From the NCBI GenBank assembly GCA_937865685.1, contig CALMGU010000030.1:1-55057 (forward strand): a stretch of DNA of 55,057 nucleotides, given 5' to 3'. The first letter of the stretch is position 1; each line of letters starts with the position of its first letter. Below, piece after piece: positions 25,952-33,608 of this stretch. The DNA comes from an uncultured Alphaproteobacteria bacterium (GTDB lineage: Bacteria; Pseudomonadota; Alphaproteobacteria; Micropepsales; Micropepsaceae). Both the position numbers and the translations under genes were made by a program. The notes beneath the pieces are model-generated. The model had not been told where the DNA came from, ran no database searches, and saw nothing but the letters and a program-made list of their open reading frames with translations.

Positions 25952-26446
25952 ATGAGAAGAAGATTCAAGCTGCTTGAAGCGATCATTGCGATCTTGGCGC
26001 TTGCATGGATTCAAGGCGTGACGCCCGCCATTGCCGCGGATGACCGGCCATCGCCGATCGCCGGACAAATGACGTTTTTCTATTATAACGACCTGCCACG
26101 CGCGGCCGCTTTTTACGAGAAGCTTCTCGCTGTCACACCGGAGCCGACGCCCGATTGGGTGCGCCTGTACCCTCTGACCGCGACATCGACTCTCGGCCTG
26201 GTGAACGCCACCGGCGGTGCGTTGCGTCCCGGTAGCGATAAATCGGCCATGGCGACCATCGTTGTGGATGGTACCGCTGCCGTCGATTCCTGGCATGCGC
26301 GCGTCAAATCCCTCGGCATCTCCATATTTCAAGAACCGAAGCTGGTGAAGCTGGATGACCGGCGGTCGATCTACTCCTTCATCGTTCATGATCCCGAAGG
26401 CTATGCGCTGGAATTCCTGACCTGGACACGAACGGCAAAACCTTGA
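25952..26446 (+). CDS. Secreted VOC (glyoxalase-like) family protein
   Basis: A 164-residue protein with a Sec-type signal (LLEAIIAILALAWIQGVTPA, cleavage near AIAA-DD) and one VOC module: FYYNDLPRAAAFYEKLLAV and IYSFIVHDPEGYALEFL. The Glu of GYALEF is the usual metal position. VOC proteins are usually cytoplasmic glyoxalases, extradiol dioxygenases or binding proteins, so a periplasmic form is uncommon. It is followed 31 bases later by the amino-acid permease. Confidence 0.78.
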   Translation: MRRRFKLLEAIIAILALAWIQGVTPAIAADDRPSPIAGQMTFFYYNDLPRAAAFYEKLLAVTPEPTPDWVRLYPLTATSTLGLVNATGGALRPGSDKSAMATIVVDGTAAVDSWHARVKSLGISIFQEPKLVKLDDRRSIYSFIVHDPEGYALEFLTWTRTAKP

Positions 26447-26477
26447 GAGCCAAGCCAATCTCACGGAAGGGGATAAT

Positions 26478-27857
26478 GTGAGCGAATCTGCGATCGCCGA
26501 GCGCGAGCGGGGCCTGCACAAAAGCCTGACCAAGGCGCAGGCCGTGATGATCGGCCTGGGCGGCACCATCGGCACCGGACTGTTCATGGGCAGCGGCATC
26601 GCGATCGGCTATGCCGGCCCCGCCGCCATCGTCAGCTACATGATCGCGGGGTTTGCCGCCCTGATCGTCGTATTCAGCCTGTCGGAAATGGCCGTGGCGC
26701 ATCCGACGGCGGGGTCGTTTGGCGTCTATGCCGAAGCCTATCTCAATCCCTGGGCGGGCTTCATGGTTCGCTACACCTATTGGCTTGCCCAGGTGATCGC
26801 CATCGGCGGCGAAGCGGTGGCCGCGGGCGCCTATATGACCTACTGGTTTCCCGGCATTCCGGTCTGGATCTGGTCGGTCGGGTTCGCCGGCAGCCTTCTT
26901 TATGTCAATTCACGGTCGGTGGCGAATTTCGGGACCTTCGAATATTGGTTCGCCCTGATCAAAGTCGTTGCCATCGTGTGTTTCATCATTCTGGGAATGG
27001 CCGCCATATTCGGCGTCGGAACCGCGCCCGTCGGCTTGCACAATGTGGTCGGCCTTCCCGGTGGATTTGTTCCCAACGGTTTCGGCGGCATCTGGATGGC
27101 GGTCATTGTCGGCATCTTTTCCTTCTTCGGCATTGAGGTGATTGCCGTCGCTTCCGGTGAAATCAAGGAACCCGCCAAGGTGATCCCCGCCGCATTGCGG
27201 ACGCTGACCCTTCGCCTGGCGCTCTTTTATGTCCTTGGCCTTTCCATCGTCGTCGCGTTCGTGCCCTGGACCATGACGGGCGCGACGGTGGTGGCGCAAA
27301 GCCCCTTCGTGAAGGTGCTGACTTATTCCGGCGTGCCTTACGCGGCGGGCATCATGAATTTCGTGGTCGTCACGGCGGCCCTGTCCAGCATCAACACCAA
27401 TATCTATCTGTGCTCGCGCATGATCTTCTCGCTGTCGCGCGGCGGATATGCGCCCGGGATTTTGGGCAAGCTGAGCAAATCCGGCGTTCCAGTGGGTGCG
27501 ATCCTGGCTTCGGGAGCCGGCATCATGGTCTCGGCGGCCCTCTCCCGCCTCACACCCATGGCCTATAATTATCTTTTCGGCATCGCCTTGTTCGATGCCG
27601 TGGTGGTCTGGATGGTCATCCTGGCGAGCCATCTGGTCTTCCGCCGCCGCCATGCAAATCCGGCATCTGCGGCACGGGCCCCATTCTTTCCTTATCTGCA
27701 GATCATCGGTCTTTTGCTGCTGGGAGCGATCGTGATCACGATGGGGCTCGATCCGGCCTGGAATCTGTCCTGGATGATCGGCGTTCCCTGGCTTCTCCTG
27801 ATCACGGGAATCTATTTCGTCTGGAAGGCGCGGCGCGGCCGGCGCGTGGAGCAGTGA
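26478..27857 (+). CDS. APC-family amino acid permease
   Basis: A 459-residue inner-membrane transporter with about 12 membrane segments. The first segment has the family signature IGLGGTIGTGLFMGSGIAIG, and the sixth region contains FFGIEVIAVASGEIKEPAKV. It belongs to the AnsP/RocE/YbxG-like branch that takes up amino acids by proton symport; the substrate cannot be told from sequence. GTG 26478 is the start, behind GGAAGGGGA. It precedes a class V PLP enzyme by 25 bases, so import and processing of one amino compound is likely. Confidence 0.9.
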   Translation: MSESAIAERERGLHKSLTKAQAVMIGLGGTIGTGLFMGSGIAIGYAGPAAIVSYMIAGFAALIVVFSLSEMAVAHPTAGSFGVYAEAYLNPWAGFMVRYTYWLAQVIAIGGEAVAAGAYMTYWFPGIPVWIWSVGFAGSLLYVNSRSVANFGTFEYWFALIKVVAIVCFIILGMAAIFGVGTAPVGLHNVVGLPGGFVPNGFGGIWMAVIVGIFSFFGIEVIAVASGEIKEPAKVIPAALRTLTLRLALFYVLGLSIVVAFVPWTMTGATVVAQSPFVKVLTYSGVPYAAGIMNFVVVTAALSSINTNIYLCSRMIFSLSRGGYAPGILGKLSKSGVPVGAILASGAGIMVSAALSRLTPMAYNYLFGIALFDAVVVWMVILASHLVFRRRHANPASAARAPFFPYLQIIGLLLLGAIVITMGLDPAWNLSWMIGVPWLLLITGIYFVWKARRGRRVEQ

Positions 27858-27882
27858 TCTGAGCATGGGAAGGAATTGTTGA

Positions 27883-29031
27883 ATGGGTCCGGATTTTGCG
27901 GCGCTTCGGAAAGATTTCCCGCTCCTGGAGCGGAAGACTTACCTGAACAGCGGCTCTTATTGTGCAATGGCCAAAAGCGTGGAGGCCGCGTTCGACGCCT
28001 ATATGGAGGAGCGCCTGACGGTCGGCGCCAACTGGGATTACTGGGTAATGAAGAATGAGGCCGTGCGGGGGCATATGGCCAGGCTGCTGGGCGCCCAAGC
28101 GGACGAAATTGCGATCACCACATCCGCCTCGGCGGGCCTGAATGCCCTGGCCAGCGCGTTCGACTTTACCGGCCCCCGCAAGAAAATCGTCCTCAGCGAT
28201 TTTGAGTTTCCCACCAATGCGCAAATCTGGCATGCGCAAGAACGGCGTGGCGCCAAGGTGGTTCATGCCCACCGGGCACAGGACGGCTATATCCCGCTGG
28301 AGCATTTCGAAGAATTGATCGACGAGGAAACCAAGCTCGTCGCGATCACACATGTCTGCTATCTGAATGGCGCCAAATTGGACATTCCCGGCATCGTCCA
28401 GCTGGCCCATGCCCGCGGCGCCCAAGTGCTGGTCGATTGCTATCAGTCCGTGGGCGCGCTCGGCTTCGATGTTAAGGCCCTGGATGTCGACTTTGCCGCC
28501 GGGGGAATGCTCAAATATCTTTTGGGAACGGCGGGGATCGGATTTCTGTATGTCCGCGATTCCCTGATCCCGAGTCTCATTCCCACCAATAGCGGCTGGT
28601 TCGCCCAGGCCGATATCGGAGCCATGGACATCACCGCCAACCGGCCCTCCCCCACCGCGCGCCGGTTCGAAGCCGGCACGCCGCCGGTGGTGAATTGCTA
28701 TGCGGCCGAAGCGGGTCTCAATTATCTCTTGGGCGTCGGCGGTGAAGCGGTCGAGGCCCGCATTCTGGCGCTTACGGGACAATGCATGGACCGGCTGGAA
28801 GAGATCGGCTGGCCCGCGGTCACGCCTAGGCGCGACGACCGGCGTGGCCCGACCGTGGCGGTCCCGTCCAGCGATGCCGACCGCCTGACCAAGGAATTGA
28901 TGGGCCGGGGAATCGTCACCTCTCACCGTGGCGGGAATATCCGCGCGGCGTTCCACTTCTATAATAATGAAGCGGATATCGACGCTTTCATCGCCGCCAT
29001 GACGGATCTTCGCGCCTCGCTGCGCGGATGA
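27883..29031 (+). CDS. Class V aminotransferase-fold PLP enzyme
   Basis: A 382-residue fold-type I PLP protein. Features are TTSASAGLNALASAF (phosphate site), HVCYLNGAKLDI, the Asp-containing VDCYQSVGALGFDV and the PLP Lys in AAGGMLKYLLGTAG. The general form is that of the cysteine desulfurase, isopenicillin-N-epimerase and kynureninase superfamily. It does not show the clear Cys loop of desulfurases. Given the neighbours, a kynureninase-like or amino-acid lyase/transaminase role is possible but unproven. It is probably in one operon with the permease. Confidence 0.82.
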   Translation: MGPDFAALRKDFPLLERKTYLNSGSYCAMAKSVEAAFDAYMEERLTVGANWDYWVMKNEAVRGHMARLLGAQADEIAITTSASAGLNALASAFDFTGPRKKIVLSDFEFPTNAQIWHAQERRGAKVVHAHRAQDGYIPLEHFEELIDEETKLVAITHVCYLNGAKLDIPGIVQLAHARGAQVLVDCYQSVGALGFDVKALDVDFAAGGMLKYLLGTAGIGFLYVRDSLIPSLIPTNSGWFAQADIGAMDITANRPSPTARRFEAGTPPVVNCYAAEAGLNYLLGVGGEAVEARILALTGQCMDRLEEIGWPAVTPRRDDRRGPTVAVPSSDADRLTKELMGRGIVTSHRGGNIRAAFHFYNNEADIDAFIAAMTDLRASLRG

Positions 29032-29043
29032 CCCGGCGTACGG

Positions 29044-30096
29044 TCAATAATTAATGGACGGATTGTTGCCGGGATAGATCACCCCGACCAGATCCAGCCC
29101 GTCGGGTGAGATGCATTGCACCGAATGAACCTGCTTACGCGGCAGGAACAGAACGTCACCCGGACCGATCGGCGTCTTGACATTTTCGGTCCAGACCATC
29201 CCGTCGCCCTTCAGCACCACAAGAACCTCTTCATAGAGGTGACGGTGCGGCTCGGCCTTGGATTCGGGAATATTGCCGATAAATTGCGTCATGACGTCGG
29301 AGCCATGCTCGCGGTTGATCAGCAGCTGATAGAAGCGCGCCGCCATGCTCTTGCGCTGCGCCGGGTCGATTTCGGCAACACGGTCCGGGTGGCCCGCATT
29401 GAATTCTCCCGGCATCGCGTCCAGGAATTCGATGTCATCGGCTGCCGGCCCGTTCCACACGAACAGCTGCATGCGCTCGCTTGCAACCTCGATCCGGAAC
29501 GCCTCGTCCGGCTCGATATAGACGCCGGTCATCGACTGGACCGTGAAACGGCGCCCGGAAATCTCGACCTCCCCCTCGCCATCCATGATGAACAGCACGG
29601 TGTGCCGTCCACGCGACGCCATTATGGGGGACCGGCCGCGCGCGGCGCGGATATAGAATTGGGATTGGAACGTGGCGCCGGATTGCGGCCCGATCACCGT
29701 GCAATAGGCAACAGTCCCGCGTTCGCGAAGTGCCGCGCGCGCGGGAGAAAAGACATAACAATTCCCGTCCAGCGCAGCCTTGGGATCGTCTTGCGGCATG
29801 ACCGTCGGAATCCGGCGATTTTCCGCACTGTCGGGATCGTCGTTGCGATAGCCTCCGGGAAGATTGCTGTGCGTTCCATCGCAAAAGGGACGGTCCGAAG
29901 TGTGCTTACAGCCGCAGAAAATAACGTCTTCATCCTGCTTGGCGACGAAGGGAACGGGAAGAAATTCGGTTCCCTTGTGCGACCCATCGCAAAAGGGCTG
30001 CTTGGCCGAGCGTCCGCAACTGCACCATAGATATCTTCGGCCAGCCTTGACCTCGAAATAATATCCTACGCGATTGGCGATCACCGGCGCTGTCAT
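29044..30096 (-). CDS. Double-CDGSH iron-sulfur / double-cupin fusion protein
   Basis: A 350-residue multidomain protein. Two CDGSH iron-sulfur modules stand at the N-terminus: CSCGRSAKQPFCDGSH (about 25-40) and CGCKHTSDRPFCDGTH (about 61-76), each with the three Cys and one His that hold a 2Fe-2S cluster. Two cupin domains follow. One has GRRFTVQSMTGVYIEPDEAF. The other has PHRHLYEEVLVVLKGDG and PRKQVHSVQC, with His/Glu metal ligands. This suggests a soluble redox-linked metalloenzyme or sensor, perhaps a dioxygenase with built-in electron carriers. It is divergent from the nitrilase, with two palindromes between them. I know no named function for this arrangement. Confidence 0.85.
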   Translation of the reverse strand: MTAPVIANRVGYYFEVKAGRRYLWCSCGRSAKQPFCDGSHKGTEFLPVPFVAKQDEDVIFCGCKHTSDRPFCDGTHSNLPGGYRNDDPDSAENRRIPTVMPQDDPKAALDGNCYVFSPARAALRERGTVAYCTVIGPQSGATFQSQFYIRAARGRSPIMASRGRHTVLFIMDGEGEVEISGRRFTVQSMTGVYIEPDEAFRIEVASERMQLFVWNGPAADDIEFLDAMPGEFNAGHPDRVAEIDPAQRKSMAARFYQLLINREHGSDVMTQFIGNIPESKAEPHRHLYEEVLVVLKGDGMVWTENVKTPIGPGDVLFLPRKQVHSVQCISPDGLDLVGVIYPGNNPSINY

Positions 30097-30126
30097 TCAA
30101 AAACTCCCCACTTACCGACCCGATAT

Positions 30127-30145
30127 TTTTGTCGGCCCGACCAAA
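30127..30145. promoter_or_regulatory. Palindrome at the cupin-CDGSH promoter
   Basis: A 19-base inverted repeat: arms TTT.GTCGG and CCGAC.AAA around a single C, with one mismatched pair. It is centred 40 bases before the start codon of the fusion gene, so it should overlap its promoter. The regulator is unknown. Confidence 0.4.
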
Positions 30146-30211
30146 TTCAACAGCGCCCCTTGCTCCCCTGCCGATGCAGATGGCCGGCCCGCCGGTTCAC
30201 GCAAATTCATT

Positions 30212-30221
30212 TGTCTAGACA
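30212..30221. promoter_or_regulatory. TGTCTAGACA palindrome between cupin fusion and nitrilase
   Basis: A perfect 10-base palindrome with the rare CTAG core, in the 297-base divergent gap. The same core (TGTCTAG.CAT) occurs in front of the YdeP/FdhF-like gene at 2442-2457. The form is like GntR-family half-sites, but no such gene is seen nearby. The rest of the gap shows nothing further. Confidence 0.4.
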
Positions 30222-30393
30222 TAGACGCAATGCCGATTGTTGTATGGCTTTCTCCGTTTCCGGTCAATTCTCGGTGCAAAATCCGCCGGCCTTTCAGGAT
30301 GATGCGGAAGCATTTCATAAACATGCCGACTTGCAAACAGATGCTGAGTTTCTTCGTCCGGTGCGCTAGAGTTGGGGAAAAGGGGTCGCTCAC

Positions 30394-31365
30394 ATGACAC
30401 AGCATCGCGTTGCGGTGGTCCAGGCCGGAACCAGCTTGTTCGATACGCCGCGCACGCTTGAGCGAATGGCAGTTCACTGCGAGACCGCCGCCCGCGAAGG
30501 CGTGGAGCTGGCGGTTTTCCCAGAAGGCTATGTCGGCGGCTATCCCAAGGGGCTGGACTTTGGCGCGCGAATTGGCAGCCGAGCGCCCATCGGGCGCGAC
30601 GATTTCCTGCGCTACTGGCAATCGGCCATCGACGTGCCGGGACCGGAAACCGCGCGCATTGGCGCCTTCGCGGCGCGGATGAAGGCGCATCTTGTCGTGG
30701 GCGTGATCGAGCGCGGCGGCGCGACACTTTATTGCACGGCGCTTTTTTTCGGGCCGGACGGCGCGCTGCTTGGCAAGCATCGCAAACTCGTGCCGACCGC
30801 AAGCGAGCGTCTTGTGTGGGGCCAGGGCGACGGCTCGACCATCACCGTTCTCGACACATTCATCGGCAAAATCGGCGCGGCGATCTGCTGGGAGAATTAT
30901 ATGCCCAATCTACGCCAGGCGATGTATGGCAAAGGCATCAATCTCTGGTGCGCCCCCACCGTTGACGAGCGCGAGATATGGCAATCCTCGATGCGCCATA
31001 TCGCCTATGAAGGCCGGACTTTCGTGTTGAGCGCCTGCCAGTATTTCATGCGCGCCGATGCGCCAGACAGCTATGCCTGTGTTCAGGGCGACGATCCCGC
31101 CACCGTTCTCATTCGTGGCGGCAGCGTCATTGTCGGCCCACTGGGCGATGTTCTTGCCGGTCCCGTCTATGACAGGGAAGCTGTCATAACCGCGGACATC
31201 GACCTCTCCGACACGATCCGCGGCAAATACGACCTGGACGTGGCCGGCCATTATGCCCGGCCCGATATATTCCATCTGAGCGTGAACGAAGCCGCCATGC
31301 ATCCCGTCAACTATCAGGCCGGGGCGGCGCGGGAAGACGAGATGGTTGAAGCGGCGCAGGCATAG
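30394..31365 (+). CDS. Nitrilase (carbon-nitrogen hydrolase), arylacetonitrilase-like
   Basis: A 323-residue nitrilase that hydrolyses R-CN to R-COOH and ammonia. The catalytic triad is clear: Glu in AVFPEGYVGGYPKG, Lys in GKHRKLVPTASERLVWGQGD and Cys in AAICWENYMPNLRQAMY. GGYPKG, WGQGDGS and CWENYMP are marks of true nitrilases of the plant NIT/bacterial arylacetonitrilase kind, not of amidases. Indole-3-acetonitrile or phenylacetonitrile would be natural substrates and would feed the aromatic genes at 14-25 kb; this is inference. GGGGAAAAGGGG stretches precede ATG 30394. Confidence 0.9.
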   Translation: MTQHRVAVVQAGTSLFDTPRTLERMAVHCETAAREGVELAVFPEGYVGGYPKGLDFGARIGSRAPIGRDDFLRYWQSAIDVPGPETARIGAFAARMKAHLVVGVIERGGATLYCTALFFGPDGALLGKHRKLVPTASERLVWGQGDGSTITVLDTFIGKIGAAICWENYMPNLRQAMYGKGINLWCAPTVDEREIWQSSMRHIAYEGRTFVLSACQYFMRADAPDSYACVQGDDPATVLIRGGSVIVGPLGDVLAGPVYDREAVITADIDLSDTIRGKYDLDVAGHYARPDIFHLSVNEAAMHPVNYQAGAAREDEMVEAAQA

Positions 31366-31505
31366 CGTATCAGGCCGGCAATCGTGGTCCGGTCGCGGCA
31401 AATTCAGACATTACCCCCAACGGCCAAGCCCCGGGTCGCTCGACATCAGGCGCGTCGATCCGGCCGGAGGAAAGCGCCCACTGCCTCCTCCTGGAGTGCC
31501 CGGCC

Positions 31506-31628
31506 TCAGTCCTTTTGCGCTTTGCGGCGTTGACACGTCTCCTGCCAGCTCGCCCAGGCCAGCACGCCGCCGAAAAGCGTCAGAGCGCAGATGATCAAAG
31601 CCAGCATGCCCATTTCCCCAGTCGTCAT
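31506..31628 (-). CDS. 40-residue single-pass membrane protein
   Basis: A short gene with ATG 31628, a strong GGGAGGG site 4 bases upstream and TGA at 31506-31508. The product starts MTTGEMGMLALIICALTLFG, continues as one hydrophobic helix of about 20 residues (MLALII to VLAWAS), and ends in a polar, basic tail (CQRRKAQKD). A FixK/FNR-type box at 31682-31695 lies 54 bases upstream, with a possible -10 (TGTATC, 31657-31652). Small helices like this can serve as subunits of respiratory oxidases or other membrane complexes. No family is recognised. Confidence 0.68.
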   Translation of the reverse strand: MTTGEMGMLALIICALTLFGGVLAWASWQETCQRRKAQKD

Positions 31629-31681
31629 TTCACCCTCCCGATTTTGACGGGGATACATGGCAGACCGGGCCGATTGCGGCG

Positions 31682-31695
31682 TTGACGAAGATCAA
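31682..31695 (-). promoter_or_regulatory. FixK/FNR-type box before the 40-residue membrane protein
   Basis: TTGACGAAGATCAA matches TTG[A/C]-N6-[T/G]CAA exactly and TTGAT-N4-ATCAA at 9 of 10 positions. A -10-like TGTATC on the minus strand is centred 34 bases away, close to the usual -41.5 activator position. Confidence 0.65.
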
Positions 31696-31761
31696 GTCCC
31701 CGAGAAATCCGGGAAGACCGCAGCTTACCCATGGGAAATGTCCCGCGGAGCCCCGGCGGCA

Positions 31762-32592
31762 TCAATGCGATAGCATCACGCACCGGTCGGGCGTCATCAG
31801 GAAGTCGGCCGTGACGCCGCCGAATATCCATTCATGCATGCGGCGATGGCCGTAAGCGCCGGCGACGATCAGATCCACCTGACGCTCCCGCGCCAGGTCA
31901 TACAGGCGCTCCGCGTCCGGTCCGATGGCGGGCACGACCTGCGGTTTGGCGATGACGCCTTGGCGCGCAAGCCAGGCGGCTACATCGGCCACTTCCTCTT
32001 TGGCGTCCGGGACATCCTCATCCTCCGCAATCTCCACCACGGAGACTTCGTGCGCCAGCTTGAGAAGCGGCAACGCATCGGTCACGGCGCGGCGGCATTC
32101 GCGAGTGGATTTCCAGGCCACCAGGGCGCGGTTCAAATCGAGATGATCGCGGCCATGCGGCACGATAAGAACGGGCCGGCCCGCCTCCATGGCCAGGTCC
32201 GCGACATTCACCTGCCTTGTATGATCGAAAGTCGAACCGCGTATCGAGGGGCCGGTAAGAATGAGATCGGCGGCTCGCGCCTGCATCGCCATGAAATCCG
32301 CCAGCGATCCCGGTGTTATCGTCGACCGCCATTCCGATTTCACGCTGACCGCTTCCAATGCGGTGCGCATCTGCTGCTCCGCGTCTTTCAGCTGCTTCTC
32401 GATCTGCTTGCGATCCTGTTCGACAATATCGCCGGCGATATAAGTTTCATTGTACATGAGTTGAAGAGGCTGGCAGGCGGCAATGCCGATGACATGCGCC
32501 TTCAACCGTTGCGCCAGATCGCCGACAACCGCAAGCAACCTGTCATTTGCGCGGCCAAGCTCCAGATGCACCATCAGCGTCTTGAAACTCAT
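31762..32592 (-). CDS. Universal stress protein (two UspA domains)
   Basis: A 276-residue tandem Usp protein. Domain 1 begins MSFKTLMVHLELGRANDRLL. Domain 2 begins near residue 160 (RALVAWKSTRECRRAV) and ends with the nucleotide-binding type stretch DLIVAGAYGHRRMHEWIFGG followed by VTADFL. ATG 32592 is the first start that begins the domain; the open frame further upstream is not family sequence. A FixK-type box lies at 32651-32664, 59 bases before the start, so low-oxygen induction is likely, as seen for many Usp genes in alphaproteobacteria. Confidence 0.9.
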   Translation of the reverse strand: MSFKTLMVHLELGRANDRLLAVVGDLAQRLKAHVIGIAACQPLQLMYNETYIAGDIVEQDRKQIEKQLKDAEQQMRTALEAVSVKSEWRSTITPGSLADFMAMQARAADLILTGPSIRGSTFDHTRQVNVADLAMEAGRPVLIVPHGRDHLDLNRALVAWKSTRECRRAVTDALPLLKLAHEVSVVEIAEDEDVPDAKEEVADVAAWLARQGVIAKPQVVPAIGPDAERLYDLARERQVDLIVAGAYGHRRMHEWIFGGVTADFLMTPDRCVMLSH

Positions 32593-32650
32593 TCCGGCCT
32601 CCCGATTCCGGCTTCCTGGCCATAAATTGCAGTTGGAGGCCTGCCGCGCC

Positions 32651-32664
32651 TTGATCCGGCGCAA
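32651..32664 (-). promoter_or_regulatory. FixK/FNR-type box before the universal stress gene
   Basis: TTGATCCGGCGCAA, an exact match to TTG[A/C]-N6-[T/G]CAA. The same 14 bases recur at 36111-36124. A -10-like TTTATG on the minus strand (32626-32621) is centred 34 bases away, the same geometry as at 31682. Confidence 0.65.
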
Positions 32665-32707
32665 AGAATGGGACGGCGGAATGCCGGCGAGAATGCACCC
32701 GCAGAAA

Positions 32708-33130
32708 TCAGAAGCGGAACTCCTCCACCGAACGGGGCATGTGATAATTGCTGAAGCGCATCCAGCGCGGCCGGACACGAAAATAATGATTGCCCGGCCA
32801 ACTCGGGTGCGAAGCCTTTTGCGGAAAGACGGAAAGATAGAAATCCCGCAGCCGGGCCAGTTCTGACCCCTGGGGCGCGTCCACGATGCCGTCAATCTGC
32901 AAAGTCTGTTCGTTTTCCCAGCCTACGACAAATGCGACACGGGAATTGTCGCGCAGATTGCCGAATTTGCGCGTCGCGGACGTGGTCTCGAAAACGATCT
33001 CGCCCTGCGCCGTGGGCGCGATGTCCATAAGAGCGGCTTCGGGTATGCCATCCAATGTCGCGGTTGCGATCACGCCACACCGCTGGACCTGCAGGAAGCG
33101 CAGTATATCGTCCCTGGTCCTGGAAGCCAT
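32708..33130 (-). CDS. Pyridoxamine 5'-phosphate oxidase-fold protein
   Basis: A 140-residue split-barrel flavin-binding family protein: ILRFLQVQRCGVIATATLDG, EIVFETTSATRKFGNLRDNS, VAFVVGWENEQTLQIDG and RPRWMRFSNYHM. Proteins of this group bind FMN, F420 or heme, and the cofactor here is unknown. It starts 14 bases after the stop of the lone receiver protein, so the two share a transcript, probably from the FixK-type box at 33582. Confidence 0.85.
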   Translation of the reverse strand: MASRTRDDILRFLQVQRCGVIATATLDGIPEAALMDIAPTAQGEIVFETTSATRKFGNLRDNSRVAFVVGWENEQTLQIDGIVDAPQGSELARLRDFYLSVFPQKASHPSWPGNHYFRVRPRWMRFSNYHMPRSVEEFRF

Positions 33131-33144
33131 GGCTCGCCTTTCGT

Positions 33145-33513
33145 CTAATGCACCAGTTCCCGGATTTTGTCCGTGAGCGCGCCATCGAGGAGCGGCTTTT
33201 CCAGCACCAAGCTGGCACCCGCCCGAATAGCCCGGTTGCGCAGGCTTTCCGTGACCGGACCGGTAATCATGATCACCGGCACCGTCACCTGCCGCTCTGC
33301 CAGTTGGCGGAGCACATTAAGGCCGTCGATGCCCGGCATTTTATAGTCCAGCACGATGCAATCGGATTTCAGCAGACATTCATGGGCCAAGAGCTCCGCC
33401 CCATCGCGGCAAGTGTGGACCTCGAATCCTTCCAATTCCAAGGAAAATTTAAGGGCGTCGCGCACGGCGGGATCGTCGTCCACGATCAGGATGTTCGTTT
33501 TGGTGCTCAACAT
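33145..33513 (-). CDS. Single-domain response regulator (receiver only)
   Basis: A 122-residue CheY-like receiver: acidic pair in ILIVDDDPAVRD, phospho-acceptor Asp in DCIVLDYKMPGIDG, Thr in VIMITGP and Lys in LVLEKPL. There is no output domain. ATG 33513 is preferred over ATG 33558: a FixK-type box at 33582-33595 would place the transcript start near 33547, after the longer start. It lies just downstream of fixJ on the same strand. It could draw phosphate from FixL or act as a feedback brake, as FixT-like proteins do by other means. Confidence 0.85.
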   Translation of the reverse strand: MLSTKTNILIVDDDPAVRDALKFSLELEGFEVHTCRDGAELLAHECLLKSDCIVLDYKMPGIDGLNVLRQLAERQVTVPVIMITGPVTESLRNRAIRAGASLVLEKPLLDGALTDKIRELVH

Positions 33514-33581
33514 GGCCCTGTTCGCCCCGCCGCCGCTCTTGATTGAAACGGCAACCATAAGTGACCGGGGGGAAGCCCGCT

Positions 33582-33595
33582 TTGATTTGCCGCAA
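33582..33595 (-). promoter_or_regulatory. FixK/FNR-type box before the lone receiver gene
   Basis: TTGATTTGCCGCAA, an exact match to TTG[A/C]-N6-[T/G]CAA, located between fixJ and the receiver gene. A -10-like TATGGT lies on the minus strand at 33559-33554, centred 32 bases away. Confidence 0.6.
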
Positions 33596-33608
33596 AAGGC
33601 GGGGATGG

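Noticed and set aside
33539..33554. TTGATTGAAACGGCAA as a FixK box
   Set aside because: The spacer is 8 bases rather than 6. The exact box at 33582-33595 explains the promoter better.
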